From a bacterium (lineage in GTDB: Bacteria; Patescibacteriota; Minisyncoccia; Phycocordibacterales; UBA12079): 50,557 nucleotides of DNA. This document shows positions 7,284 through 17,634 of the stretch, piece by piece. The notes under the pieces are model-generated. The model was not told the DNA's origin. It worked only from the letters and a program-made list of their open reading frames with translations, and searched no databases. The first letter of the stretch is position 1. Every line of letters begins with the position of its first letter. The stretch lies in assembly GCA_030641525.1 (NCBI GenBank), contig DAOWHH010000002.1, positions 1 through 50,557 on the forward strand, given 5' to 3'. The position numbers and the translations under genes are program-made.

Positions 7284-9155
7284 ATGGAAGAAAATAATTC
7301 AATTACATATTTTGCTCAGGTAGATCGCAGAAATCAGCAGACGTCTTTTGGTATTAAAGCTATTGATAGAACTAAACATGTCTATACTATTGGAAAAACT
7401 GGGATGGGTAAATCTACTTTGCTTGAAAATATGGCTGTTCAAGATATCAAAAGTGGAAATGGTATGGCATTTATGGATCCACATGGTAAGACAGCTGATT
7501 TATTACTTGATTATGTTCCAGAAGAACGAATAGAGGATGTTATTTATTTCGCTCCTTTTGATTTGGAAAATCCTATTTCTTTTAATGTTTTAGAAAATGT
7601 AGATAATTCAAAAAGACATCTCGTTGCTAGTGGTTTAATGAGTGCTTTTAAGAAAATCTGGGTGGATGCTTGGTCAGCTAGAATGGAATATATTCTTAAT
7701 AATATTTTATTAGCTCTCTTAGAATATCCAGATGCTACTTTATTGGGAGTGAATAGGATGCTTTCAGATAAGATTTATAGAAAAAAAGTAATTGCTAATA
7801 TTACAGATTCATCAGTGAAAGCTTTTTGGGTGGATGAATTTTCTAAGTATGGTGAACGATATATGCAAGAAGCTGGTGCCTCTATTCAAAATAAAATTGG
7901 TCAATTTGTTTCTAATCCGATTGTAAGAAATATTATCGGGCAAACAAAATCTTCTTTTGATGTCAGAGATATAATGGATAAAAAAAAGATTTTAATAATT
8001 AATCTTTCAAAAGGTCAGGTAGGAGAAGATGCAGCTAACTTACTTGGAAGTATGTTGATTACTAAAATTTATTTAGGAGCGATGTCTCGAGCTGATGTTA
8101 GTCAGGCAGAATTAAATAAATTACCTAATTTCTATTTCTTTGTAGATGAATTTCAGTCTTTTGCTAATGAATCTTTTGCTGATATTTTATCTGAAGCTCG
8201 AAAATATAAACTTAATTTAACTATTGCTCATCAATATATAGAACAAATGCCTGATAATGTACGAGCGGCTGTTTTCGGGAATGTGGGAACTATGATTATT
8301 TTCCGCTTAGGTTCTTTCGATGCTGATATTTTTGAAAAAGAATTTTCTCCTAGTTTTTATGCCGATGATATAGTTAATCTTGGTTTTGCTCAGATTTATT
8401 TACGATTGATGATAGACGGAATTGGTTCGGTGCCTTTTTCGGCTAAAACTTTACCACCTATTGAGATGCCAGATATTTCATTTAAATCTGAAATTATAGA
8501 AGCTTCGCGAAAACAATTTTCTCAACCAAAAGAAAAGGTTGAAAAAATGATAAGTGATTGGCATGAACCACTTAATCAAGCTCCTATTAAGAAAGAGGGT
8601 TATCAGCCCTCCTCTGTTGAAACTATGGCGGTCAAGAAAGTTACAGTAGGAAAGCAAGACAAAAAAATATACCCTAGTTCTAAATCTCAATATCAAACTC
8701 AATCTAGACCGCAATTTCAGTCACAGAATAGATTCGCTGGAGGGGATAAACGTACAGAGGTAAGAAATGTAAATAAAGATTTTAATAGTACAAATAAAGT
8801 AGAGAATAATATAAAAAAAGTTCCTATAGCGGATAGACAACAATTAAAAGTTGCTCTTTCTGGCATTTTAGAAGGTATGAAAAAAGAAACTCCCTCTTTT
8901 TCTACCCTCTCCGCCAAGGTCTCTACCGACGCTAAAGCTATGGCGGACAAAACGGTAGTCGAGAAAATTATAGCAAGTGGGGAAAATAAGTTGAATTCGG
9001 AAGTTTTAAAGAGGTCTGAAATTGAACTGGTTAACAAAGACCCAAAGAAGCCAGAAGAGGTATCTAGAGATATTTTGGAAAAAACACTCTATGTTGAAAA
9101 ACCAGACGGATTTAAAAAAGAAAAAGGAGATCAAGAAGCTAATCAAAGTATTTAG
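7284..9155 (+). CDS. VirD4/TraG-like type IV secretion coupling ATPase family protein
   Basis: Walker A TIGKTGMGKSTLLENM, FMDPHGKTADLLL, Walker B-like FYFFVDEFQSFA, TIAHQYIEQMPDNVRAAVFGNVGTMIIFRLG. Confidence 0.85.
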   Translation: MEENNSITYFAQVDRRNQQTSFGIKAIDRTKHVYTIGKTGMGKSTLLENMAVQDIKSGNGMAFMDPHGKTADLLLDYVPEERIEDVIYFAPFDLENPISFNVLENVDNSKRHLVASGLMSAFKKIWVDAWSARMEYILNNILLALLEYPDATLLGVNRMLSDKIYRKKVIANITDSSVKAFWVDEFSKYGERYMQEAGASIQNKIGQFVSNPIVRNIIGQTKSSFDVRDIMDKKKILIINLSKGQVGEDAANLLGSMLITKIYLGAMSRADVSQAELNKLPNFYFFVDEFQSFANESFADILSEARKYKLNLTIAHQYIEQMPDNVRAAVFGNVGTMIIFRLGSFDADIFEKEFSPSFYADDIVNLGFAQIYLRLMIDGIGSVPFSAKTLPPIEMPDISFKSEIIEASRKQFSQPKEKVEKMISDWHEPLNQAPIKKEGYQPSSVETMAVKKVTVGKQDKKIYPSSKSQYQTQSRPQFQSQNRFAGGDKRTEVRNVNKDFNSTNKVENNIKKVPIADRQQLKVALSGILEGMKKETPSFSTLSAKVSTDAKAMADKTVVEKIIASGENKLNSEVLKRSEIELVNKDPKKPEEVSRDILEKTLYVEKPDGFKKEKGDQEANQSI

Positions 9156-10593
9156 TTTTTTAATTTTCTTTACTCCTATTTTTGTTTTAGCTCAGATAGA
9201 AATTACTGAAATAATGTATGATTTGGAAGGATCTGATAGTGGTCGTGAATGGATTGAAATTTTTAATTCTGGTGCAGAAGATATTGATTTGAAAAATTGG
9301 CGGTTTGTTACAGGTGATACTTCTCATAGAATAAATATTGAAAACAGAAAAGTATTACCTGCTATCGTTCCTAGTAAATCATATGCTATTTTTGCTGACA
9401 ATCCAGATGAATTCAAGAAAGATAATCCTATTTTCTCAGGAACCATATTTAATGGTTCTTTTTCTTTAAAAAATACAAGTGAAATTTTGATAATTAAAAA
9501 TGAGGATTTGGAAATTGATCGGGTAGAATATTCAAAAGAACAAGGAGCTAGTGGTGATGGAAATTCTCTTCAAAAAATAAATGGTGAGTGGAAAGCAAGT
9601 ATTCCTACTGTAGGGATTTCTAATTTTTTAGATGAAAATCCTGTGGATGATAGTTCTGGAATAGAAGATCCTCAAACATTGAGCGGTAGTACAACGACTA
9701 CTTCTGAGGTGGAATATATTGAGCCAGAAATTTCTGCTCGTATTGTACCTTTATTTGATAGTCCTATTGCTGGAGCAGATTTTCTTTTTGAAGCTAAAGC
9801 CTTTGGTCTAGAAAATAAACCGTTAGAAAATGCTGAATATCATTGGGCATTCGGTGACGGGACAATGTCCAATCGACAAAATGTCTTGCATACTTATCAA
9901 TATCCTAGTGATTATATGGTTGTTTTAAATGTTATATCTGGAAAATATACCGCAAGTGATCGTTTAAAGATCAAGGTAATTCCTTCTGATATTATTATTT
10001 CAAAAATAGGAAGTGATTTTGATAATAATTTTATTGAACTTCAAAACCCATCTAATTACGAATTTAATTTATCTTGGTGGAGATTAAAGGTAAATGACAA
10101 TTATTTTACAATTCCTAAAGATACTATTTTGTTAGCTAAAGGGAATATAAAATTTTCATCAAGAATTACAAGTCTTTTTCCACAAATAAATAATCAGGTT
10201 CAACTTCTTTACCCTAATGGTTTTGTTGCTTTTAATTATGTTGCTGAAAAAGAAAAAAACACCCCTATCAAAAGTCCTAGCGTGATAGATCCTATTTCTG
10301 TGAAAAACTCCAGTATAGTGATAGAAGTACCAGAGCCTACGATAATCGGAGGTCCAACCTCCGAAAGTTTTGAAAAAGTTGATGATTTAATTGAACAAAC
10401 TCAGTCGGCTAATATCGCCGGAGGCATCACCGGAGGTCCAACCTCTTATTATTCAACTTCCTACCAAGTTTCCAATTCTGGGAATATTATTCTAAATAAA
10501 TGGACTTTATTATTATCAGGAATTATCTTGATTGCAGTAATTGGTATTGTTTATGTGACTAGATTAGATACTCAACAAGGAGAAGTTTTTTAA
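9091..10593 (+). CDS. secreted lamin-tail domain + PKD domain protein with C-terminal TM
   Basis: Signal peptide-like KKLIKVFSFLIFFTPIFVLA; ITEIMYDLEGSDSGREWIEIFN (lamin tail); YHWAFGDGTMSNRQNVLHTYQYPSDYMVVLNV (PKD); C-terminal hydrophobic helix. ORF opens at 9022, overlapping the upstream gene. Confidence 0.82.
   Translation: MLKNQTDLKKKKEIKKLIKVFSFLIFFTPIFVLAQIEITEIMYDLEGSDSGREWIEIFNSGAEDIDLKNWRFVTGDTSHRINIENRKVLPAIVPSKSYAIFADNPDEFKKDNPIFSGTIFNGSFSLKNTSEILIIKNEDLEIDRVEYSKEQGASGDGNSLQKINGEWKASIPTVGISNFLDENPVDDSSGIEDPQTLSGSTTTTSEVEYIEPEISARIVPLFDSPIAGADFLFEAKAFGLENKPLENAEYHWAFGDGTMSNRQNVLHTYQYPSDYMVVLNVISGKYTASDRLKIKVIPSDIIISKIGSDFDNNFIELQNPSNYEFNLSWWRLKVNDNYFTIPKDTILLAKGNIKFSSRITSLFPQINNQVQLLYPNGFVAFNYVAEKEKNTPIKSPSVIDPISVKNSSIVIEVPEPTIIGGPTSESFEKVDDLIEQTQSANIAGGITGGPTSYYSTSYQVSNSGNIILNKWTLLLSGIILIAVIGIVYVTRLDTQQGEVF
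10347..10363 (+). repeat. in-frame palindrome CGGAGGTCCAACCTCCG
   Basis: 7-bp perfect arms, 3-nt loop; partial second copy CGGAGGTCCAACCTC at 10431-10445. Confidence 0.85.
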
Positions 10594-10661
10594 AAATAAC
10601 TTAAAACTTAATAAAACAAAATATTTGTTTTAAAGAATATATTTATGTATTTCGGTTATGT

Positions 10662-10690
10662 AAGTCGGCTATCGGATAGCCGACTTTTAT
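10662..10690 (+). terminator. intrinsic terminator
   Basis: AAGTCGGCTAT-CGG-ATAGCCGACTT-TTATT. Confidence 0.85.
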
Positions 10691-10737
10691 TAAATTGAAT
10701 GATGCTGAAACAAGTCTTTTTTGCTATAATCGTGTTA

Positions 10738-11889
10738 ATGAACAACAAAAAGATATTAATACTTTCTACAGCCTATTATCCCCTTATAGGAGGTGCTGAA
10801 GTGGCTATAAAGGAAATTACAGACAGAATAGAAGATATAGAATTTGATTTATTAACTGCTCGGATGGATAAGAATCTTCCTAAAAATGAAAAGATAGGTA
10901 ATGTAAATGTTTTTAGGTTTGGTTTTGGTTATGCATTTATAGATAAAATATTATTGGCTTTTTTAGGACATAGAAAAGCTCAGAAATTACATAAGCAAAA
11001 TAATTATAATACTGTTTGGGCTATGATGGCGAGTCATGGTGGTTTAGCGGCTTCAAAATTTAAAGCTAAAAATCCTAATATAAAATTTTTACTTACTCTC
11101 CAAGAAGGAGATAGTTTGGAGTATATTTATAAAAAAACTCGTTTTATAAAAAGACAATTTAAAAATATTTTTATAAAAGCAGATAGAATCCAATGTATTA
11201 GTAAATATCTAGCAGATTGGGCTAAAGATATGGGTGCAAAAAGTCCAATTGAGATAATTCCTAATGGTGTAGATGTAGATGTTTTTTCGCAAAAATATTC
11301 AGAAGACGAATTAAATAAATTAAAATTGGAAATGGATAAAAAAGATGGAGATAAATTTATTATCACAACTTCCCGTTTAAGTTATAAGAATGCAATAGAT
11401 GATTTAATAAAATCTATAATTTATTTACCTAATAATTTTAAATTATTAATTTTAGGAGAAGGGGAAGATAAGGTTAAACTTGAAATAATTGTTAAGGAAA
11501 ATAATTTGGGTAATAGGGTTAGATTTTTAGGGTTTGTAGATTACAAAGAATTACCCAAGTATTTGAGGATATCAGATGTCTTTGTGAGAGCTTCTCTTTC
11601 AGAAGGTTTTGGTAACTCTTTTGTGGAAGCTATGGTGACCAAGATACCAGTAATAGCTACACCAGTAGGGGGTATTGTAGATTTTCTAGAAGATGAAAAA
11701 ACAGGTTTATTTTGTAAAGTGAAGGATCCAGAATCAATAGCTGAAAAGATTAAAAAAATAATAGATGACGATGAATTAAGAAGTAGAATTATTGAAAATG
11801 CTCATCAAATGGTTATAGATAGATATGATTGGAATTTAATTGCATTAGATATGAAAAAAGTGTTTGATTCTTTAATTTTGGGAAAATAG
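10738..11889 (+). CDS. glycosyltransferase, GT4 family
   Basis: STAYYPLIGGAEVAI N-terminus; ASLSEGFGNSFVEAMVTKIPVIATPVGGIVDFLE. TATAAT at 10725-10730 supports the 10738 start. Confidence 0.92.
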   Translation: MNNKKILILSTAYYPLIGGAEVAIKEITDRIEDIEFDLLTARMDKNLPKNEKIGNVNVFRFGFGYAFIDKILLAFLGHRKAQKLHKQNNYNTVWAMMASHGGLAASKFKAKNPNIKFLLTLQEGDSLEYIYKKTRFIKRQFKNIFIKADRIQCISKYLADWAKDMGAKSPIEIIPNGVDVDVFSQKYSEDELNKLKLEMDKKDGDKFIITTSRLSYKNAIDDLIKSIIYLPNNFKLLILGEGEDKVKLEIIVKENNLGNRVRFLGFVDYKELPKYLRISDVFVRASLSEGFGNSFVEAMVTKIPVIATPVGGIVDFLEDEKTGLFCKVKDPESIAEKIKKIIDDDELRSRIIENAHQMVIDRYDWNLIALDMKKVFDSLILGK

Positions 11890-11955
11890 TAGGAATTGTA
11901 TAGATTTCTGATATTATAAATAATATATTCAAATTTTATTAAATAATTAAAAAAT

Positions 11956-12819
11956 ATGATTTTAGTAACAGGACATAAAGGGTTTATCGGGCAAAGATTA
12001 TTTAAGGATTTACAAGATAAATTCGGTGAGGAAAATATAATAGGATACGATTTAGTAGACGGAGATGATTTAAGAGATTATTTTAGATTGGATAAATTAT
12101 TTAGAGAAAATCCAATTAATACAATTATTCACTTAGCAGCTAGAGCAGGGGTAAGAACTAGTGAGAAATTTCCAGATGAATATATCACAACGAATATTAT
12201 TGGGACAAATAATATTTTAAGATGTGCTAAAGAATATGAAATAGATAAAGTTATTATTTTTAGTTCTAGTTCAGTTTATGGTAGTCAGACACCACCTAAT
12301 GCAGAGACAGAAGAATTAAGCCCTGAGTCTCTTTATGCTGTGACAAAAGTAAGTACAGAATATCTTGCAAAAGCTTCTCCTATTAAAACAATTATTGTTA
12401 GACCTTTTACTTGTTATGGTGAAAATGGAAGAAATGATCAAGTTATAGATAAATGGTTATGGCAAATTAATTCTGGTAGACCAATTACATTTTTTGGGGA
12501 AGGAAATACAAAGAGGGGGTACACTTATGTGGGGGATTTAGTAGATGGAGTTATAAAGTTAATAGATTATAACCAAAAGGATAACCACGAAGTGTTTAAT
12601 TTAGGAGGACAAACAATTACAACCTTATCCGAACTCTTAGATATTTTTAAGAAAACTATCCCTTTTGAATTTAAAGTTAATAAGATTGATTTACCGAACG
12701 GGGATGTTAAAGAAAATTGGGCAGATATCAGTAAAGCCAAAGAAAAACTAGGTTTTAATCCTGATACTAATTTTAAAGAGAAAGTTAAAGAATTAATCGT
12801 TAATAATTTGAAGAAATAA
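11956..12819 (+). CDS. NAD-dependent epimerase/dehydratase
   Basis: VTGHKGFIGQRL; SSSVYGS; YAVTK catalytic motif. Confidence 0.93.
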   Translation: MILVTGHKGFIGQRLFKDLQDKFGEENIIGYDLVDGDDLRDYFRLDKLFRENPINTIIHLAARAGVRTSEKFPDEYITTNIIGTNNILRCAKEYEIDKVIIFSSSSVYGSQTPPNAETEELSPESLYAVTKVSTEYLAKASPIKTIIVRPFTCYGENGRNDQVIDKWLWQINSGRPITFFGEGNTKRGYTYVGDLVDGVIKLIDYNQKDNHEVFNLGGQTITTLSELLDIFKKTIPFEFKVNKIDLPNGDVKENWADISKAKEKLGFNPDTNFKEKVKELIVNNLKK

Positions 12820-12841
12820 TCATTACTGATTGAGTAGTCTG

Positions 12842-13966
12842 ATGAAAATATTAATTACTACAGGTGTATATCCTCCAGATATTGGGGGACCAGCAACTTA
12901 TTCCAAGTTACTTTTTGATGAATTACCTAAAAGAGGTATTGAAGTTGATGTTTTGTCTTTTGGTGAAGTGAGGTTTTTACCTAAAATAATTCGGCATATT
13001 ATTTATTTTTTTAAGATTCTTAAAAAAAGTAAAGGGGTGGGTATTATTTATGCTCAAGATCCTGTGAGTGTAGGTTTACCTACAATGTTGGCTTCTAAAA
13101 TTTTAAATAAAAGATTTTTTATACGAATTGCAGGAGATTATGCTTGGGAACAAGGAGTTCAACGATTTGATGTTAAAGATAACCTTGATGATTTTTCAGC
13201 GAAAAATAAAGGATATTCTTTTATGGTTCGTGTTTTTAAAAAAATTCAAAAAACTGTGGCTAATTCAGCTGATATGATTATAGTTCCTAGTCAATATTTT
13301 AAAGGAATTATTTCTAATTGGGGAATTGAGACAAGTAAAATAAATGCTATATATAATGGGATTAAAATTTCTCAACAATCAGAAGTTGTATTTTCAAATG
13401 ATATAAAGGATGAATCAACTAATAAAGAAAAAGTACTTTTGTCAGTAGGGCGATTAGTTCCTTGGAAAGGGTTTGATGTTTTAATTGAATGTATGCCAGA
13501 AATTTTAAAAAATTATCCTAATTTAAAGTTAAAAATAATTGGAAGTGGTCCTCAAAAGGAGAATTTGGAAAAAATTATAAATAAATTAAATTTAAGAGAT
13601 GATGTGTTTTTAACAGGACAATTAGAGAGGGAAAAAACTTTGAAATGTATGGAGGAAGCTGATTTGTTTATTCTCAATACACAATATGAAGGTTTTGCTC
13701 ATCAATTAATTGAAGTGGCTAATTTGAAAACTCCCATAATAACTACAAATATTGGAGGTAATCCAGAATTGATTGAAAATAATAAAGAAGGTATTTTAAT
13801 TGAACCAAATAACAAACAACAAATTATTGATTCAATTATTAAGGTTTTGAAAAATAATGAGTTCAGAGAAGATATAGTGAAAAATGCTTTTATTAAGTCT
13901 CAGCAATTTTCAATTCAAAATACTTTAGATCAATTAGAAAAATTACTAAAAATCACAAAAATATAA
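12842..13966 (+). CDS. glycosyltransferase, GT4 family
   Basis: MKILITTGVYPPDIGGPATYSK; LSVGRLVPWKGFDVLIE; NTQYEGFAHQLIEVANLKTPIITT. Confidence 0.93.
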   Translation: MKILITTGVYPPDIGGPATYSKLLFDELPKRGIEVDVLSFGEVRFLPKIIRHIIYFFKILKKSKGVGIIYAQDPVSVGLPTMLASKILNKRFFIRIAGDYAWEQGVQRFDVKDNLDDFSAKNKGYSFMVRVFKKIQKTVANSADMIIVPSQYFKGIISNWGIETSKINAIYNGIKISQQSEVVFSNDIKDESTNKEKVLLSVGRLVPWKGFDVLIECMPEILKNYPNLKLKIIGSGPQKENLEKIINKLNLRDDVFLTGQLEREKTLKCMEEADLFILNTQYEGFAHQLIEVANLKTPIITTNIGGNPELIENNKEGILIEPNNKQQIIDSIIKVLKNNEFREDIVKNAFIKSQQFSIQNTLDQLEKLLKITKI

Positions 13967-13987
13967 ATTTTTTGCTACAATAATTCT

Positions 13988-15160
13988 ATGAATATATTAA
14001 TGTTAAGTATAGATAGGAATATATTTGATGAAAATTCTGCGGTTCGTCAGCGTATGTTTAGTTACGGTACTCTTGTAAATGAACTTCATATTATTATTTT
14101 GAATAAAGATAATCCTAAACCTAAGGTCGGACAAGGAACAGAAGATCATTTCAAGAAAAAGACAAAAATAGCTAATAATGTCTGGGTTTATCCAACCAAT
14201 TCATCTAGTAAATTTAGATATTTTTTTGATGCTATTAAAATTGCTATTAGAATTAAAGAAATAGATTTGGTTACAGCTCAAGATCCTTATGAAACTGGTT
14301 TTATTGCTTGGAGAATTGCTAAAAAATTAAATTCTAAATTAGAACTTCAAATTCATACAGATCTTTTTAATATTTATTTTATCAAACATTCATTTTCAAA
14401 CAGAATTAGATCATTAATTGCAAAATTTTTATTACCGAAAGCTGATCATATTCGAGCTGTTTCTAAAAGAATTAAATTATCGTTATCTAAAAAATTACAG
14501 GAGAAAACAACCGTTTTACCTATTTTCGTTGATACGGTTTTTATTCATCAAAAAACATCAGATCTTGATTTACATAAAGATTATCCTCGTTTTAAATTTA
14601 TTATCCTAATAATGAGTCGTTTAGAAAAAGAGAAAAATATTTCTATAGCGGTTGAAACTATGAAAGAAATTGTCCGAGTGTTTCCTAAAACAGGATTAAT
14701 TATAGTAGGGAAAGGTTCTATGAAGAAAACTTTAAGAAAACAAGCACGTAGAACTGGATTAGAAGAAAATATCATCTTCAAAAGATGGGCGAATGACCCT
14801 ATTTCATATTTTAAATCGGCTGATTTATTTCTTTCCACTTCTGATTATGAAGGATACGGACTGTCTTTGGTAGAAGCGATTATTTCTCGTTGTCCTATTC
14901 TTACTACTAAAGTTGGTATTGTAGGAGAGCTCTTGAATAGTAATAATTCTCTCTTATGTGATGTTGGTGATAAAGAATGTTTGGTAGATAATATTATTAG
15001 AGCACAACAACATCCTGAAACCCTGTCTGAATTCAAAGAAAAAGCTTATGCTGATTTTATACAAAAAATTCCACAGATAAAGAATGAATATTTAAAGAAT
15101 CTTCAAAAGATTTGGGAAGGAGTTGTGAATCTACCTGTTGATAGGTATGATAATAAATAA
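13988..15160 (+). CDS. glycosyltransferase, GT4 family
   Basis: IMSRLEKEKNISIAVE; STSDYEGYGLSLVEAIISRCPILTTKVG; TACAAT 6 nt upstream of ATG. Confidence 0.92.
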   Translation: MNILMLSIDRNIFDENSAVRQRMFSYGTLVNELHIIILNKDNPKPKVGQGTEDHFKKKTKIANNVWVYPTNSSSKFRYFFDAIKIAIRIKEIDLVTAQDPYETGFIAWRIAKKLNSKLELQIHTDLFNIYFIKHSFSNRIRSLIAKFLLPKADHIRAVSKRIKLSLSKKLQEKTTVLPIFVDTVFIHQKTSDLDLHKDYPRFKFIILIMSRLEKEKNISIAVETMKEIVRVFPKTGLIIVGKGSMKKTLRKQARRTGLEENIIFKRWANDPISYFKSADLFLSTSDYEGYGLSLVEAIISRCPILTTKVGIVGELLNSNNSLLCDVGDKECLVDNIIRAQQHPETLSEFKEKAYADFIQKIPQIKNEYLKNLQKIWEGVVNLPVDRYDNK

Positions 15161-15321
15161 AAATACTAAAGAAAGAAAATAATTAGATTTTATTTAAGAT
15201 TTATGAATAATTTAGATAAGAAGCTTTATTATAAAAAGAAAAGGACTCTATAAAGACAAAACCTCATAGGGGACTTTTCGTGGTGATTACTTACATAGTA
15301 TATTATATAAAAAAAAGTCAA

Positions 15322-16371
15322 ATGAAATTACTAATACTTACACAAACTATAGACAAAACTGACTCTCAATTGGGTTTTTTTCATGGATGGGTTCTTTCTT
15401 TTGCTAAGAGATTTGAGCAAATAGATATTATATGTCTTAAGAAAGGTATATATGATTTTCCGTCAAATGTGAACGTTTATTCTTTAGGAAAAGAAAATAT
15501 TCAAGGAAATTGGTTTACAAAGAAAATATTATATGTAATTAGATTTTATAAATTGATATGGAATTTACGTCGCTCTTATGAGAGTGTGTTTGTTCATATG
15601 AATCAAGAATATATCCTCTTGGGAGGCTTATTTTGGCGAATTTTTCGTAAGAATATGTATATGTGGAGAAATCATTATGATGGTAGTATTTTAACTAATA
15701 TAGCTTCTTTTTTCTGTAAAAAAGTATTTTGTACATCTCGTTTTTCATATACGGCACGATTTAAAAAAACTGTTTTAATGCCGGTTGGGGTTGATGAGAG
15801 TTCTTGTCGCTTGGATGAGTCTATTGAAAAAATTCCTAATTCTATACTTTCTTTGGGTCGTCTTGATATATCAAAACGTCTTCATATTCTTATAGAAGCT
15901 TTGGGTGTTTTAGAATCACAAGGGATAGAATTTGTAGCAACATTTGTTGGAGGACCATCAAAAACTGATTCAAGTTATTCTGAAAGGCTAACCAAGAGAG
16001 TAGAAGAATTAGGTATAAGTGATAAAGTAAATTTTGTGGGAGCTTTTCCAAATACTGAAACATTTCGTTATTATCGTTCTCACAGTATATTTGTTAATTG
16101 CAGTAAGAGTGGAATGTTTGATAAGACAATATTTGAATCAGTGGTCTGTGGTTGTTTAACTTTAGTGACTAGTCAAGATTTTAAAGATTTGGTAGGCGAG
16201 GAATTTATTTTTCCAGAAGATGACTTTATTACTCTCTCAAAAAAACTTAAACAATTTTTAACTTCGTCATTAGAAGAAAGGAGTAGATTAGCTTTAGATT
16301 TAAATAAGTGTATCAAGAATAATAATTTAGAATCATTAACTAAAAGTTTAGGAGAAGAAATAACTAATTAA
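15322..16371 (+). CDS. glycosyltransferase, GT4-like
   Basis: LSLGRLDISKRLHILIEAL; FVNCSKSGMFDKTIFESVVCGCLTLVT. Confidence 0.88.
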   Translation: MKLLILTQTIDKTDSQLGFFHGWVLSFAKRFEQIDIICLKKGIYDFPSNVNVYSLGKENIQGNWFTKKILYVIRFYKLIWNLRRSYESVFVHMNQEYILLGGLFWRIFRKNMYMWRNHYDGSILTNIASFFCKKVFCTSRFSYTARFKKTVLMPVGVDESSCRLDESIEKIPNSILSLGRLDISKRLHILIEALGVLESQGIEFVATFVGGPSKTDSSYSERLTKRVEELGISDKVNFVGAFPNTETFRYYRSHSIFVNCSKSGMFDKTIFESVVCGCLTLVTSQDFKDLVGEEFIFPEDDFITLSKKLKQFLTSSLEERSRLALDLNKCIKNNNLESLTKSLGEEITN

Positions 16372-16376
16372 ATGAT

Positions 16377-16994
16377 ATGAGTGTAAAAACTTTTGAAAAT
16401 AAATATTGGAAAGAAAAAAAACAAGATATTGTTTTTAGACATAAGGTGGCTCTAAATATGATAGACCATGGAGAAATTCTTGATATTGGCTCGGGGGATG
16501 GTTTATTTATGAAGATGTTAAGAGAAAAAGGACTTATTCCAAAAGGAATTGATATTTCAGAAGAGGGGATCAAAAAGTGTAAAGAAAAAGATTTGAATGT
16601 TTCTTTATGTGATTTTTCTTCAGAAAAATTACCGTTTTCAGAGAATGAATTTGATTATGTTGTTATTCTTGATGTTTTAGAACATCTTTATTCTCCAGAA
16701 TATCTTTTAAAAGAAGCAAAAAGAGTTTCTAAAAAAAATATAATAATAAGTGTTCCAAATTTCAATTCCTTACCTGCTAGAATTCAAATGTTTTTAGGTA
16801 AAGTTCCAGAAAATAATACTAAAAATAAAGGGCATATTTATTGGTTTAATTTAAAAGTATTAAAGAAGATGTTAAAAGATAATGGTTTAGAAATAATGGA
16901 TATTAAAATGAACACCTTTTGGGGAATGAATTTTCTAACTAAAATATCCCCTTCAGTTTTTGCACTTTCTTTTGTGATAAAATTAGAAAAATGA
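16377..16994 (+). CDS. class I SAM-dependent methyltransferase
   Basis: ILDIGSGDGLFMKML; FDYVVILDVLEHLYSPEYLLKEAKRVSKKNIIISVPN. Confidence 0.9.
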   Translation: MSVKTFENKYWKEKKQDIVFRHKVALNMIDHGEILDIGSGDGLFMKMLREKGLIPKGIDISEEGIKKCKEKDLNVSLCDFSSEKLPFSENEFDYVVILDVLEHLYSPEYLLKEAKRVSKKNIIISVPNFNSLPARIQMFLGKVPENNTKNKGHIYWFNLKVLKKMLKDNGLEIMDIKMNTFWGMNFLTKISPSVFALSFVIKLEK

Positions 16995-17611
16995 AAATAT
17001 ATTCTATAATCCGAGACGGAGAATATAAGAAATTAAATAAGCTTGAGATTGAAGGCTCTATTCTTGATCTCGGTGGTAATTCAAATTCGGAATACCATAA
17101 GTTGATTAAAGGTGAGCATATAGTTACTACAGTTAATATCAATCCTGAGTATGGTTGTGATATGGTTTTTGATATACAAAAAAATTTTCCAATTGAAAGT
17201 GAAAAATTTGATGCCGTCTTGAGTATGAATGTTCTAGAACATATATATAAGTTTGATAATGTTATATCAGAAACATCCCGGATCCTCAAGAAGGGTGGAA
17301 AATTTGTTTTCACTGTTCCTTATATGCACCACATCCACGGTAGCCCTGATGATTATTTTAGGTATACGCGTTCAGCAATAGAAAGGATGTTAAAAGATCA
17401 TAACTTTACTAATATAGAGATAGATGAAATAGGTTTAGGTGTTTTTTCTCTATTTTATCAATCTATTGCAGGTGTATTTCCTACATTTCTTAAATTAATA
17501 TTCAAAAATATTGCAGTTTTTATTGATAAATTGTTTTATAAAATTTCTAAACGATACAGAAATGTAGCAAAGAGGATACCTCTTGGTTATTTTGTTGTCA
17601 CAAAGAAATAA
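16991..17611 (+). CDS. class I SAM-dependent methyltransferase
   Basis: ILDLGGNSNSEYH; FDAVLSMNVLEHIYKFDNVISETSRILKKGGKFVFTVPYMHHIHGSPDDYFRYT. Confidence 0.9.
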   Translation: MKIYSIIRDGEYKKLNKLEIEGSILDLGGNSNSEYHKLIKGEHIVTTVNINPEYGCDMVFDIQKNFPIESEKFDAVLSMNVLEHIYKFDNVISETSRILKKGGKFVFTVPYMHHIHGSPDDYFRYTRSAIERMLKDHNFTNIEIDEIGLGVFSLFYQSIAGVFPTFLKLIFKNIAVFIDKLFYKISKRYRNVAKRIPLGYFVVTKK

Positions 17612-17634
17612 ATATAAAATATTTATATCTATAT

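Noticed and set aside
7284-9155. Conjugative element or integrated plasmid
   Set aside because: A VirD4-like ATPase alone, with no relaxase, other T4SS genes or integrase nearby; such ATPases also occur as stand-alone chromosomal genes.
16991-16994. Alternative genetic code (TGA reassignment known in some CPR lineages)
   Set aside because: TGA acts as an ordinary stop, e.g. the ATGA overlap at 16991-16994, and ORFs read normally with standard stops.
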